From positions 1 through 40,620 of the forward strand of contig JANLTP010000083.1 in NCBI GenBank assembly GCA_031363055.1: a stretch of DNA of 40,620 nt, given 5' to 3'. This DNA comes from JANLTP01 sp031363055. GTDB lineage: Bacteria; Pseudomonadota; Gammaproteobacteria; Burkholderiales; Burkholderiaceae_E. The position numbers and the translations under genes were made by a program. Positions 30,917 through 38,554 of this stretch are shown piece by piece. The stretch's first letter is position 1, and each line of letters opens with the position of its first letter. The notes under the pieces were generated by a model, which saw nothing but the letters and a program-made list of their open reading frames with translations, searched no databases and had not been told where the DNA came from.

Positions 30917-31701
30917 ACAATAAAGCCATTATTCGAATTGTGCTCGTGCTTCTGGTTGCGGCCATCGGCGCCTGGCAACTGAGAAACTCGCAAACCGCTC
31001 CCGAGTCGGCGACCAAGTCGGCGCAGCAGCAGGGCGGCCAGCCGGCACATCATCACAATAAGGGTGGTAACCATCAACGCGACAGCGGTGTAAAAGATGG
31101 CGCCGACCGTACTGCGCGCCAAGGGCAACCAGCCGGTGCGATAGGCGAGTTTGATTATTACCTGGTGAGCCTGTCCTGGTCGCCGGCCTACTGTGTGGCG
31201 CACCCACAAGACAAGCGCCAGTGCGGTGACCGCGGATTCGGTTTTGTGCTGCACGGTCTTTGGCCGCAAAAATCGTCCGGTGGTTATCCGGAAGATTGTC
31301 CAGCGAACAGCAAACCGAGCGCAGCGACTGTGCAGCGAACTCTGGCGTTCATGCCCAGTGAACGGCTGATCAATCACGAGTGGACCAAACACGGTAGCTG
31401 TACCGGCCTGACGGCGGATGAATACTTTGCGCTGGCTGACCGCGCATTCGCCGCATTGCGGGTGCCTGGCGGATTTCAATCGCCATCGACGTCTCGTAAT
31501 TTGTCCGTCGAGCAGCTTCTGAGTGAGTTCAACGCAGCGAACCCAGCGTTACCCAAGGGTAGCCTGACGCTTCGATGTTCAGGCGGCGAACTCGAGGAGG
31601 TCCGCTTTTGTGTTGACCTGCAATTGAATCCCCGCAGTTGCGGTGCCGGGGTGCGAACGCAGTGTGGTCGCGATTCCGTTCAGGTGCGGGCGCTACGGTA
31701 G
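30913..31701 (+). CDS. RNase T2 family ribonuclease
   Basis: From ATG 30913 (overlapping the previous stop as ATGA) the product is 262 residues. An N-terminal hydrophobic segment (IIRIVLVLLVAAIGAW) exports or anchors it. A His/Gln-rich linker (QPAHHHNKGGNHQR) follows, then the catalytic domain with both conserved blocks: FVLHGLWPQ (CAS I) and HEWTKHGSC (CAS II), holding the catalytic histidines. Several cysteines suit periplasmic disulfides. T2 enzymes degrade RNA in the periplasm with little base preference. Co-translation with a serine hydrolase is unusual; a nutrient-scavenging role is an inference. It ends before a convergent hairpin terminator. Confidence 0.92.
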   Translation: MNNKAIIRIVLVLLVAAIGAWQLRNSQTAPESATKSAQQQGGQPAHHHNKGGNHQRDSGVKDGADRTARQGQPAGAIGEFDYYLVSLSWSPAYCVAHPQDKRQCGDRGFGFVLHGLWPQKSSGGYPEDCPANSKPSAATVQRTLAFMPSERLINHEWTKHGSCTGLTADEYFALADRAFAALRVPGGFQSPSTSRNLSVEQLLSEFNAANPALPKGSLTLRCSGGELEEVRFCVDLQLNPRSCGAGVRTQCGRDSVQVRALR

Positions 31702-31714
31702 CAGCGTCGCCAGC

Positions 31715-31737
31715 AGCGCAGCCGACCTAGCTGCGCT
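31715..31737. terminator. Hairpin between convergent RNase T2 and monooxygenase genes
   Basis: AGCGCAGC (31715-31722) pairs perfectly with GCTGCGCT (31730-31737) around CGACCTA. It lies between the two stops (31701 and 31743) and could serve both strands. No U-run is present. Confidence 0.5.
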
Positions 31738-31742
31738 GGCCG

Positions 31743-33551
31743 CTACTTGCCCGTATTCTGACGCAGGCGAGCCTGGATCTGCAGCGCCAGGTAGTGCGAA
31801 AAGATTCGGCATTGCGCGAGACTGCCGGCCGTAAACCAGAGTCCCGGTTGGGCGGTCGGGCGCCACATGTTGCGCAATTCGCCACCCTCATCGAAATCCC
31901 AGACCGGCCCGACGCGGTCCGCCACCGTGTCGCCGAGGCTTGCACGAACCACCTCCTGCTGGTTTTTGTAGCCGGTCGCGACGACCAGCAGTTCGGCCGG
32001 CAGCAGACTGCTGTCCTTCAGCCGTACGCCTTGCGGCACCCATTGGTCGATCTGCTCGAACTGCAGCAGGCCGACGCGACCGTCTACGATCAAGTCCGAG
32101 CAGCCGACGTTGAAGTAGTAACCACCACCGCGACGCAAATACATCATCTGGAAGCCGGTGTCATCATCGCCGAAGGTTAGACGAAATCCGCGCGACGACA
32201 GGCCTTCGAGCAAAGCCTGGTCGGCCTCGCGCGACACCGCTGTCGAGAATTGATAAGCGTCGCGCAGCACCGGATACGGCATGGCTGTTGCGATGAGATC
32301 GCAGTCATCGATGGGGATGCCTTCGGCATACAGCGCATAGACCCGTTGTGCCTCCCGAATGCTCACCACATAAGTCGGACTGCGCTGAATCAGGGTGACG
32401 TGTGCGCCACTCGAATGCAGATCCTGCGCAACGTCGTGGCCGCTGTTGCCGGTGCCCAGAACCAGCACGTTACGACCCTTCCAGCCTGCGCCCTCGGTGT
32501 ATTGCCCGGAGTGCAGAACCGTGCCGCCGAAGGTATCGAGTCCTGGCAGAGCCGGCATCTGCGCCATCGCGCTGACGCCGGTTGCAAAGACCAGATGCCT
32601 GGGCTTGAGCAAACGCCGGGTTCCGTCGCCACGCTCGACGATGACATGCCAGCATTGATCGGCCTCGTGCCACGACCCTTCGACCAGTTCAGAAGCCGTC
32701 CAACAGTTCAGGTCCAGGCTTTCGACGTAGGCTTCGAACCAATTCGCCAATTTGTCCTTCGGGATGAATACAGGCCAATTCGCCGGGAACGGCATGAACG
32801 GCAGATGGTTGACGTGGACCTCGTTGTGCAGGGTCAGTGCGTGATAGCGCTTGCGCCAGTTATCCCCGATACGCGCGTTGCGATCGATGATCAAGGTATC
32901 AATGCCCAGTGCGTTCAAACGAGCCGCCGCCGCAAGACCGGCCTGCCCGGCGCCGATGACGAGGACGGCCGGGTCGTGATCGGCATAGGCGCGCGCTCGG
33001 TTGCGCTTGTCGAGCCAGTTTTCACCGCCGAAGTCGCGCGAGTAGTCGTTAATGGCGGGTGAGTGTGCGCCGGGCTGGGCGGGCACAATCGCCAGCGATC
33101 GCAAAGCTGTCAATACGATCCATGCGCGCAGGCCGGTGCTTGCGCTCGAATCCGGTACCAGTCGCAGCACACCCTCGGCATGGCCGTCGGCAGTCTCGAA
33201 TTCGAAAATGGCTTCAATCACCTCCCGCCCGGCTCGCATGACGCGCCGTGGCGCAGTGCGTCCCTTGGCCAGTCGCAACCGAGACGGTTTGACGGCCGAC
33301 AACCTGCGACCCAACATCGATGTGATGGCGTCAAAGCCGTTGTGAGTTTCGATATTCCAACTGAACGCGAGTAGATCACGCCAGTGTGCATCGGCAGCCA
33401 GCAGATCGCCGAGCGCAAGCGTGTCTTGCGTAGTCAGTGCTGATGCAAATTGATGCAGCCATTGCGTTACCTGAACGGTCGAGTCGGCAGGATCTCGCGC
33501 GTTCATGGTCGCTAAATTCGTGGTCGATATATTCATGGTCGATATATTCAT
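31743..33551 (-). CDS. NTF2-domain / flavin-containing monooxygenase fusion
   Basis: From ATG 33551 the product is about 602 residues. The first 150 or so form an NTF2/SnoaL-like domain (WLHQFASALTTQDTLALGDLL, AHWRDLLAFSWNIETHNG). The rest is an FMO: FAD-binding VIGAGQAGLAAAARL, the FMO signature FGGTVLHSGQY and NADPH-binding VLVLGTGNSGHDVAQ. Such two-part proteins are common in soil proteobacteria and oxidise small nucleophilic or aryl compounds; plant YUCCA indole-pyruvate oxygenases are distant relatives. The N-terminus lies in a 15-base repeat that supplies in-frame ATGs at 33551, 33536 and 33506, so the exact start is open. A TTG at 33602 is less likely. The gene stands alone between convergent and divergent neighbours. 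Confidence 0.85.
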   Translation of the reverse strand: MNISTMNISTTNLATMNARDPADSTVQVTQWLHQFASALTTQDTLALGDLLAADAHWRDLLAFSWNIETHNGFDAITSMLGRRLSAVKPSRLRLAKGRTAPRRVMRAGREVIEAIFEFETADGHAEGVLRLVPDSSASTGLRAWIVLTALRSLAIVPAQPGAHSPAINDYSRDFGGENWLDKRNRARAYADHDPAVLVIGAGQAGLAAAARLNALGIDTLIIDRNARIGDNWRKRYHALTLHNEVHVNHLPFMPFPANWPVFIPKDKLANWFEAYVESLDLNCWTASELVEGSWHEADQCWHVIVERGDGTRRLLKPRHLVFATGVSAMAQMPALPGLDTFGGTVLHSGQYTEGAGWKGRNVLVLGTGNSGHDVAQDLHSSGAHVTLIQRSPTYVVSIREAQRVYALYAEGIPIDDCDLIATAMPYPVLRDAYQFSTAVSREADQALLEGLSSRGFRLTFGDDDTGFQMMYLRRGGGYYFNVGCSDLIVDGRVGLLQFEQIDQWVPQGVRLKDSSLLPAELLVVATGYKNQQEVVRASLGDTVADRVGPVWDFDEGGELRNMWRPTAQPGLWFTAGSLAQCRIFSHYLALQIQARLRQNTGK

Positions 33552-33561
33552 GGTCGAGATT
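33502..33561. repeat. 15-nt tandem repeat x4 covering the monooxygenase start
   Basis: The plus-strand units are TTCATGGTCGCTAAA, TTCGTGGTCGATATA, TTCATGGTCGATATA and TTCATGGTCGAGATT. Read on the minus strand they give ISTMN-type five-residue units and repeated start codons. Confidence 0.9.
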
Positions 33562-33586
33562 TGAATCACCTTTTTCTGAGCTGCTG

Positions 33587-33623
33587 AATCTGAATTGCCC
33601 AATCTGAATTGCCCAATCTATCG
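33587..33623. repeat. 14-nt tandem repeat (2.6 copies) upstream of the monooxygenase
   Basis: AATCTGAATTGCCC occurs twice and a partial AATCTATCG follows. It lies only 25 bases from the 15-base repeat over the start codon. Confidence 0.85.
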
Positions 33624-33725
33624 TACGGGCGTTTATACTAACCCCGGGTGCGGTGCTCAACTCGGGGGAGCCGCAGGACACAGCCAAGGTCGGGCCGCCT
33701 GGCGGCTCACACACGACCCCTGCGC

Positions 33726-35021
33726 ATGGCTGAGACTTCAATTCAATTCATCGCTGCCGTGATTTTCGCGTTGGCCCTGCTTCACACCTTCCTGGCCAAG
33801 CAGTTCGAACAACTGGCCCAGCGCTATCCCAGGCACGCCGGCCTCTTTCACCTGCTGGGCGAGGTCGAGGTTGTGTTCGGCTTCTGGGCCATCGTCCTGA
33901 TTCTGTTCCTGTCGGTGCTGACCGGCGGCGCTTCGGCGATTGCCTACGCGGAGTCACGCGACTACACCGAGCCATTATTTGTCTTCGTCGTGATGGTCAT
34001 TGCGGCGTCGCGGCCGATCGTCTCGACGGTCATGTGCGCGATTGCGCACGCAGCGCGCTGGATGCCGATGTCCAATACGCTGGCCAGTGTCTGGCTGGGC
34101 TTGGCGGCGGTGCCACTGTTCGGCTCACTGATCACCGAGCCCGCAGCGATGACCATCGCCGCTCTGTTGCTGGCGCCGCAACTCTTCATGAACCCGGCCA
34201 TACCCGAGTCGCGCAAATACTTGGCACTGGGCGTGCTGTTCGTCAACATCTCGATCGGCGGCACATTGACCTCGTTTGCGGCGCCGCCGGTACTGATGGT
34301 GGCCGACACCTGGCAATGGAATAGCGCCTTCATGTTCACTCAGTTCGGTTGGAAGGCGGCCCTGGCGGTGCTGGTCAACGCGTCCATCGCCGCCGTGCTG
34401 CTGCGCCGGCACCTCGCAGATGGCCAGCTCAAAGACGGCCACCGCGAAGACGGCCAACCCGCAGCCGACGAGACGCCGCAGATCGAGCGCGTGCCCATGG
34501 GCATCGTGCTGGTACATGTTGCCTTGCTCGCGGGTGTTGTTGTGCTCGCCCACCACCCGGTGGCTTTCCTGGGGCTGTTTCTGATGTTCCTGGGCTTCAC
34601 GCAGGCCTACGAGCGACATCAAAGCCCGCTCATCATCAAGGAGGCTTTGCTGGTGGGATTTTTCCTCGCCGGCCTGGTGGTTCTGGGCGGCATGCAGGGC
34701 TGGTGGTTGCAGCCGATTGTCTCCAGCCTGCAACCGCTTGCACTGTTCTTCGGAGCGCTTGGACTGACCGCCATCACTGATAACGCCGCACTGACCTATC
34801 TGGGCTCATTGATCCCGGATATCTCCGACCCGTCGAAGTACATGCTGGTGGCGGGCGCAGTGGCCGGCGGCGGCTTGACCGTGATCGCCAACGCGCCCAA
34901 TCCGGCGGGCGCAGCGCTGTTGAAGCGCGGCTTCTCGGACCAATCCATCGGTGTGTTGGGTCTTTTAGTCGGAGCGCTCGCGCCGACGGCCATTGCGGCT
35001 TTAGCGTTTCTCGTTCTTTGA
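33726..35021 (+). CDS. Putative Na+/H+ antiporter family membrane protein
   Basis: From ATG 33726 the product is about 431 residues, with ten or more hydrophobic helices. Motifs include FGSLITEPAAMTIAALLLAP, ISIGGTLTSFAAPPVLMVAD, LTAITDNAALTYLGSLIPD and VIANAPNPAGAALLK. The paired inverted signatures (TEPAAM in one half, TDNAAL in the other) are typical of the ArsB/NhaD-like ion transporter superfamily, and in particular of a bacterial putative Na+/H+ antiporter family. A cytoplasmic loop near residues 230-250 is a Gly/Asp repeat (DGQLK DGHRE DGQPA). The stop lies in an 8-base repeat. It is followed by htpX after 125 bases. The transported ion is inferred. Confidence 0.8.
   Translation: MAETSIQFIAAVIFALALLHTFLAKQFEQLAQRYPRHAGLFHLLGEVEVVFGFWAIVLILFLSVLTGGASAIAYAESRDYTEPLFVFVVMVIAASRPIVSTVMCAIAHAARWMPMSNTLASVWLGLAAVPLFGSLITEPAAMTIAALLLAPQLFMNPAIPESRKYLALGVLFVNISIGGTLTSFAAPPVLMVADTWQWNSAFMFTQFGWKAALAVLVNASIAAVLLRRHLADGQLKDGHREDGQPAADETPQIERVPMGIVLVHVALLAGVVVLAHHPVAFLGLFLMFLGFTQAYERHQSPLIIKEALLVGFFLAGLVVLGGMQGWWLQPIVSSLQPLALFFGALGLTAITDNAALTYLGSLIPDISDPSKYMLVAGAVAGGGLTVIANAPNPAGAALLKRGFSDQSIGVLGLLVGALAPTAIAALAFLVL
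34419..34463. repeat. 15-nt tandem repeat x3 in a cytoplasmic loop of the antiporter
   Basis: GATGGCCAGCTCAAA, GACGGCCACCGCGAA and GACGGCCAACCCGCA encode DGQLK, DGHRE and DGQPA in a loop between helices. Confidence 0.75.
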
Positions 35022-35045
35022 TTCTTTGATTCTTTGATTCTTTGA
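35014..35045. repeat. 8-nt tandem repeat x4 over the antiporter stop codon
   Basis: TTCTTTGA occurs four times in a row with no mismatch; the first copy contains the TGA stop (35019-35021). A 5-bp hairpin GACCG-CGA-CGGTC (35052-35064) follows and may act as a weak terminator before htpX. Confidence 0.95.
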
Positions 35046-35146
35046 TTGCCTGACCGCGACGGTCTTGATATCCATCTCGTCGACCCCAGATTGCCGATAT
35101 TCGAGTATTCTGCGAACCGGGTTCCTTCCGTAGAAAGTCAGAAACC

Positions 35147-36022
35147 ATGAAACGTATCTTGCTGTTCGTTGGCACCAATGTTGCTGTCGTGGTCGTACTG
35201 GGCATCATTTCAAGTATTTTTGGCTTGAACCGCTACATCGGGCCCAATGGACTGAATTTGGGCAGCCTGCTGGCGTTTTCGCTGGTCATGGGCTTCACCG
35301 GCGCGATTATTTCATTGCTGATCAGCAAACCGATGGCCAAGTGGAGCAGTGGCGTCAAGGTCATCACCGACCCATCCAGCTCCAACGAGGTCTGGATCCT
35401 CGACACGGTTCGCAAACATGCTGCAACGGCCGGCATCGGCATGCCGGAAGTCGGCATTTACGAAGGTGCACCGAACGCGTTTGCCACCGGCGCATTCAAG
35501 AATTCGGCGCTGGTTGCCGTCTCCACCGGATTGCTGGAAAGCATGACCCGCGAGGAGGTTGAAGCGGTCATCGGCCATGAAATCGCCCACGTTGCCAATG
35601 GCGATATGGTCACCATGACCCTGATTCAAGGCGTCATGAACACCTTCGTCGTGTTTCTGTCACGCGCGATCGGTTACGTGGTCGACAAGGCGATCTTCAA
35701 GAGCAACAACAATGACGGCCCGGGCATCGGTTACATGATCACCACGGTCGTGCTCGATCTGGTCCTGGGCTTCCTGGCGCATCTGATCGTCGCCTGGTTT
35801 TCACGCCATCGCGAGTTCCGCGCCGACGCCGGTTCGGCGAAGATTCTCGGCCGCAAACAGCCGATGATCAATGCGCTGGCGCGCCTGGGTGGCCTCGAAC
35901 CCGGTGAACTGCCGAAGAGTGTAGCGGCCATGGGCATCGCTGGTGGTATCGGGCAGTTGTTCAGTACGCATCCGCCGATGGAACAGCGGATTGCTGCGCT
36001 CAAGGCGCTGCAACAGCAGTAA
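35147..36022 (+). CDS. htpX: HtpX membrane zinc metalloprotease
   Basis: The 291-residue protein has two N-terminal helices (about 4-26 and 38-58), then the zinc motif VIGHEIAHVANGD (His144, Glu145, His148). Two further hydrophobic segments follow, and a downstream Glu in SRHREFRADAG is the likely third ligand. The C-terminal SVAAMGIAGGIGQLFSTHPP is typical. HtpX degrades misfolded inner-membrane proteins and is often stress induced. The length equals that of the E. coli enzyme. A leader of about 100 bases precedes it; I see no clear heat-shock promoter there. The 3' end meets a convergent Bug gene across paired hairpins. Confidence 0.95.
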   Translation: MKRILLFVGTNVAVVVVLGIISSIFGLNRYIGPNGLNLGSLLAFSLVMGFTGAIISLLISKPMAKWSSGVKVITDPSSSNEVWILDTVRKHAATAGIGMPEVGIYEGAPNAFATGAFKNSALVAVSTGLLESMTREEVEAVIGHEIAHVANGDMVTMTLIQGVMNTFVVFLSRAIGYVVDKAIFKSNNNDGPGIGYMITTVVLDLVLGFLAHLIVAWFSRHREFRADAGSAKILGRKQPMINALARLGGLEPGELPKSVAAMGIAGGIGQLFSTHPPMEQRIAALKALQQQ

Positions 36023-36029
36023 TCTTATT

Positions 36030-36063
36030 CGAGGTTTGATGTACCTCGGTTACGTTGTGTAAC
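36030..36063. terminator. Two adjacent hairpins between convergent htpX and Bug genes
   Basis: CGAGGT (36030-36035) pairs with ACCTCG (36043-36048), and immediately after it GTTAC (36049-36053) pairs with GTAAC (36059-36063). They lie eight bases after the htpX stop; no long U-run follows. Confidence 0.4.
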
Positions 36064-36095
36064 GTTACGATTCGGTGTCGGGTCACTGTCAATAC

Positions 36096-37160
36096 TTACT
36101 CGATTTTCGCCCCCGAGTCCCGCACCGCCTTTTCGACTGAACCGACACTCGCTCGCAGCGCCGCTGTAAATGCCCCGGGTGACGGCGACGTCGCGACATC
36201 CATGCCCTGGCTGGCCACTCGCTCGCGCACCCCGGGTTTGGCCATTGCCTTGATCGTGGCTTCGTGCAATCGCCGCACCGTTGCCTCAGGTGTACCGGCG
36301 GGGACATACAGTCCAAATGAGAAATTCGACTCGTAACCTGGCAAGCCGGCCTCGGCAGCACCGGGTATGCCCGGGATCGCCGGGCTGGCAGTCGCAGTGG
36401 TCAGTGCCAGAGCGCGCAAACGACCGGCCTTGATGAAATTCATGACGGTGGGTGGCGTGGCGAACATCACATGCGTGTCGCCGGCAATGGTTGACGCCGC
36501 AGCCGGGGCGCCGCCCTTGAATTGAATCGTGATCATACGCACACCCGCCACCGATTCGAATTGCGCGCCGGCCAAATGCGGCGTCGAACCATTGCCCGAT
36601 GAAGCGATGTTGAGCTTTTCCGGATAGGCCTTGGCGTAAGCAATCAGCTCGCTCAGGCTTCGCACCGGCAACTCGTTGTGCACGCAGATGATCATGGGGC
36701 CAACCGCCAACTGAGTGACCGGAATGAAGTCACGCGTGCCGTCGTAACCGAGCTTGCGGTACAGCGCATTAGTCAGTGCAAACGGTCCGGCATTGAGTAC
36801 GGTGTAACCATCTGCGGCCGCTTTGGAAACGGTTTCGTTGGCAATCGTGCCACCCGCACCGGGCCGATTCTCGACCAGCACCTGAGTGCCGAATTCCTTG
36901 CTCAGTTCGTCGGCAGCGACGCGGGTGATGAAGTCACCTGAGCCGCCAGGCGGATACCCTACCACCAACCGGATCGGTTTATTCGGAAAGCGGCTGATGG
37001 TTTGTGCGTTGACAGGTTCGGCGTTGATGCCAAGACTGGCGGCCATACCGGCGGCTAATGTGCCGAGTACACGGCGACGGGTTTGCTCTGAAAAAATGAC
37101 TTTGGTTTTGGTCAATAGGTCTTGATGAGGCTCAGTAGGGAAACGGTGTCTGTTGCTCAT
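36096..37160 (-). CDS. Bug-family TTT solute-binding protein, Tat-type leader
   Basis: The 354-residue periplasmic binding protein has FPNKPIRLVVGYPPGGSGDF at the start of the mature part, VENRPGAGGTIANE, FKGGAPAAASTIAGDTHVMF and a normal C-terminus. An extended N-terminus of about 25 residues precedes a twin-arginine-like leader (QTRRRVLGTLAAGMAAS, ending EPVNAQ). Bug proteins bind small carboxylates, amino acids or related compounds for tripartite transporters or signalling. No transporter gene accompanies it. Unlike the Bug protein at 8528, its export signal is intact. It is divergent from the ParD-like gene with 137 bases between. The ligand is unknown. Confidence 0.9.
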   Translation of the reverse strand: MSNRHRFPTEPHQDLLTKTKVIFSEQTRRRVLGTLAAGMAASLGINAEPVNAQTISRFPNKPIRLVVGYPPGGSGDFITRVAADELSKEFGTQVLVENRPGAGGTIANETVSKAAADGYTVLNAGPFALTNALYRKLGYDGTRDFIPVTQLAVGPMIICVHNELPVRSLSELIAYAKAYPEKLNIASSGNGSTPHLAGAQFESVAGVRMITIQFKGGAPAAASTIAGDTHVMFATPPTVMNFIKAGRLRALALTTATASPAIPGIPGAAEAGLPGYESNFSFGLYVPAGTPEATVRRLHEATIKAMAKPGVRERVASQGMDVATSPSPGAFTAALRASVGSVEKAVRDSGAKIE

Positions 37161-37297
37161 TGGAGTTTTTTGCGCTACGGCTCACGGATGAATCAATGCT
37201 CGTATCCTAACTGGATTGCGCTTGATGCTCGCGAAATGGTTGCAATTTTGAGCGTTAGGTCGCAAAATGCGACTTAACGCACTTGAACTGTCGAACC

Positions 37298-37690
37298 ATG
37301 CCCCAATCCGTCAAGCTATCCGATGAGTTGATCAAATCCGCCAAGCAGGATGCCGAAGCTGCCGATCGCTCGGTTGCGGGTCAAATTGAGCATTGGGCGA
37401 AGCTGGGGCGCGGAATTGAACCGTTTCTCCAGGGCGCATCGGTGACGCCGATCAAGACTGGCGCTGCGCTTACGGGCGCAGCGGCGCTCCAGGCCAGGGC
37501 GGCCGTGATGGGTGCGGTTCGTCGTTTTGTCGACTCTGATGATCAAAGCGCGATTGCTGAGCGTCTTGCCGGCTTGCCCAAGCCGCAGTACGAATCCGAC
37601 CCGACCGACCCCGAGCGGATCGTGCAGGTGGGCGAAGACGGGCGGCGCGAGCGCGGCCGTCTGATCAACCGACGCTTTGTACCGGGTTAA
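37298..37690 (+). CDS. ParD-like antitoxin family protein
   Basis: From ATG 37298 the product is 130 residues. MPQSVKLSDELIKSAKQDAE followed by RSVAGQIEHWAKLGRGIE is the ribbon-helix-helix-like signature of a ParD-like antitoxin family: sequence-specific DNA binding with a helix carrying HWAKLGR. The C-terminal half (RRFVDSDDQSAIAERLAGLP and beyond) would contact a toxin. A zeta-like kinase gene follows after 96 bases. I recall this pairing from other proteobacteria, and here that kinase is frameshifted. A TTG 15 bases upstream (37283) is a less likely start. It appears intact while its partner is broken. Confidence 0.75.
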   Translation: MPQSVKLSDELIKSAKQDAEAADRSVAGQIEHWAKLGRGIEPFLQGASVTPIKTGAALTGAAALQARAAVMGAVRRFVDSDDQSAIAERLAGLPKPQYESDPTDPERIVQVGEDGRRERGRLINRRFVPG

Positions 37691-37786
37691 TTCAGGACTT
37701 TGGTAGGTCAACTATTTATAGCTTTTGCATTTTATAAACTGTAATTTATCCGTAATTAGTCGTTTGATGCTCGGAGGTGAATCGAG
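37691..37786 (+). promoter_or_regulatory. AT-rich spacer with strong ribosome site before the zeta-like gene
   Basis: The 96 bases between the antitoxin and kinase genes are much richer in A/T than the surroundings (for example TTTTGCATTTTATAAACTG). They end with GGAGGTGA six bases before ATG 37787. The kinase could thus have its own promoter; TATAAA-like boxes are present, but I cannot fix one. Confidence 0.45.
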
Positions 37787-38279
37787 ATGACCCAGCCGAC
37801 AGGAAGTCAGCCCGATAAAAACGAGCAGCCTTTGCTGCTGTTGGTAGCCGGCCCAAATGGGGCAGGGAAGACGACCTATGTCGACCGGATCCTGGGCGGA
37901 CTCGGCCTTCCGTTCATCAACGCCGACCAGATCGCCAAGGCACTGGCCCCGGACAATCCGAACTCGGTAGCGCTGCTCACCGCGCAGCGTGCTGACGTAT
38001 TGCGGGATCAGGGCATCGAGAACCTCACTTCGATGATCACCGAGACCGTTTTTTCGGATCAGGACCGCCGAAAGCTTAGATTCATCCAGCGCGCGCAATG
38101 AGGCCGGCTTTCACACAATCCTGATCTTTATCGGACTTGAAGCCGCGCAGGTGTCGATTGCGCGAGTTACTTATCGGGTGAGCGTCGGGGGTCACGATGT
38201 CCCAGACGCTGCCTCGTTGCAGCGCTACCCCCGGACCTTGCGCAATCTGGCAAGCGCGATCAAAGGCGTGTTCCGATGA
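37787..38279 (+). pseudogene. Zeta-toxin-like P-loop kinase broken by a frameshift
   Basis: The first frame (37787-38101, 104 codons) has the P-loop VAGPNGAGKTT, then PFINADQIAKALAP and ITETVFSDQDRRKLRFIQRA before TGA (38099). The homology continues in another frame from about 38097: NEAGFHTILIFIGLEAAQVS, RVSVGGHDVPDAASLQRYPR, TLRNLASAIKGV, ending at TGA 38277. The switch occurs in the run CGCGCGC (38090-38096). A loss of one CG dinucleotide, or a one-base gain, would explain it: the restored sequence would read QRARNEAGF. The strong ribosome site is still present. The protein would phosphorylate a sugar-nucleotide in related toxins; this copy should be inactive unless the frame is shifted during translation. 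Confidence 0.8.
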
Positions 38280-38382
38280 TGGGACGCTGCGCTATTGGGA
38301 TCTAAACACTGGAGCCTGTATTCGGGTCTCTCTCAACCTTCTGTCCTCCCGAGGCGCAGCACAATGGCAAGCTTCGATATGA
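38263..38382 (+). pseudogene. WD40-like blade relic after the zeta-like gene
   Basis: In the frame one base off from the kinase continuation, the sequence reads KACSDDGTLRYWDLNTGACI before drifting into non-conserved residues and a stop at 38382. This is close to a standard WD40 blade (SxDDGTLRLWDLxTGxC). Only one blade is present, and it overlaps the last codons of the kinase remnant. It is most simply debris of a WD40 gene joined to the broken kinase; a chance match is possible but the run is long. Confidence 0.45.
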
Positions 38383-38501
38383 AAACCCGTCGCTACCTGG
38401 AGCAGTCTGACGAGGCCTGGCGCACCTTGATGTATCGGATCGACGAACCGGTCGAGGGCGGCATGCGCAACACCTTGATTCCGGCGGCGACCTTTGACTG
38501 A
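38364..38501 (+). CDS. Small open reading frame of unknown status
   Basis: The 45-codon frame begins MASFDMKTRRYLEQSDEAWR and ends LIPAATFD, with GAGG about nine bases before the ATG. Its composition is like real protein (acidic and aromatic residues, few Arg/Ala runs). It overlaps the WD40-like relic and is followed by a hairpin. I recognise no family. It may be a real small gene or the last exon-like scrap of a deleted gene. Confidence 0.3.
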   Translation: MASFDMKTRRYLEQSDEAWRTLMYRIDEPVEGGMRNTLIPAATFD

Positions 38502-38512
38502 ACTCGGCCGAC

Positions 38513-38530
38513 GCTCGGCTCGTCCCGAGC
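38513..38530. terminator. Hairpin after the gene debris
   Basis: GCTCGG (38513-38518) pairs with CCGAGC (38525-38530) around CTCGTC. It lies between the small plus-strand frame and the 3' end of the convergent flavoenzyme gene. Confidence 0.45.
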
Positions 38531-38554
38531 TCAGATCATCCAACACGTATGGCC

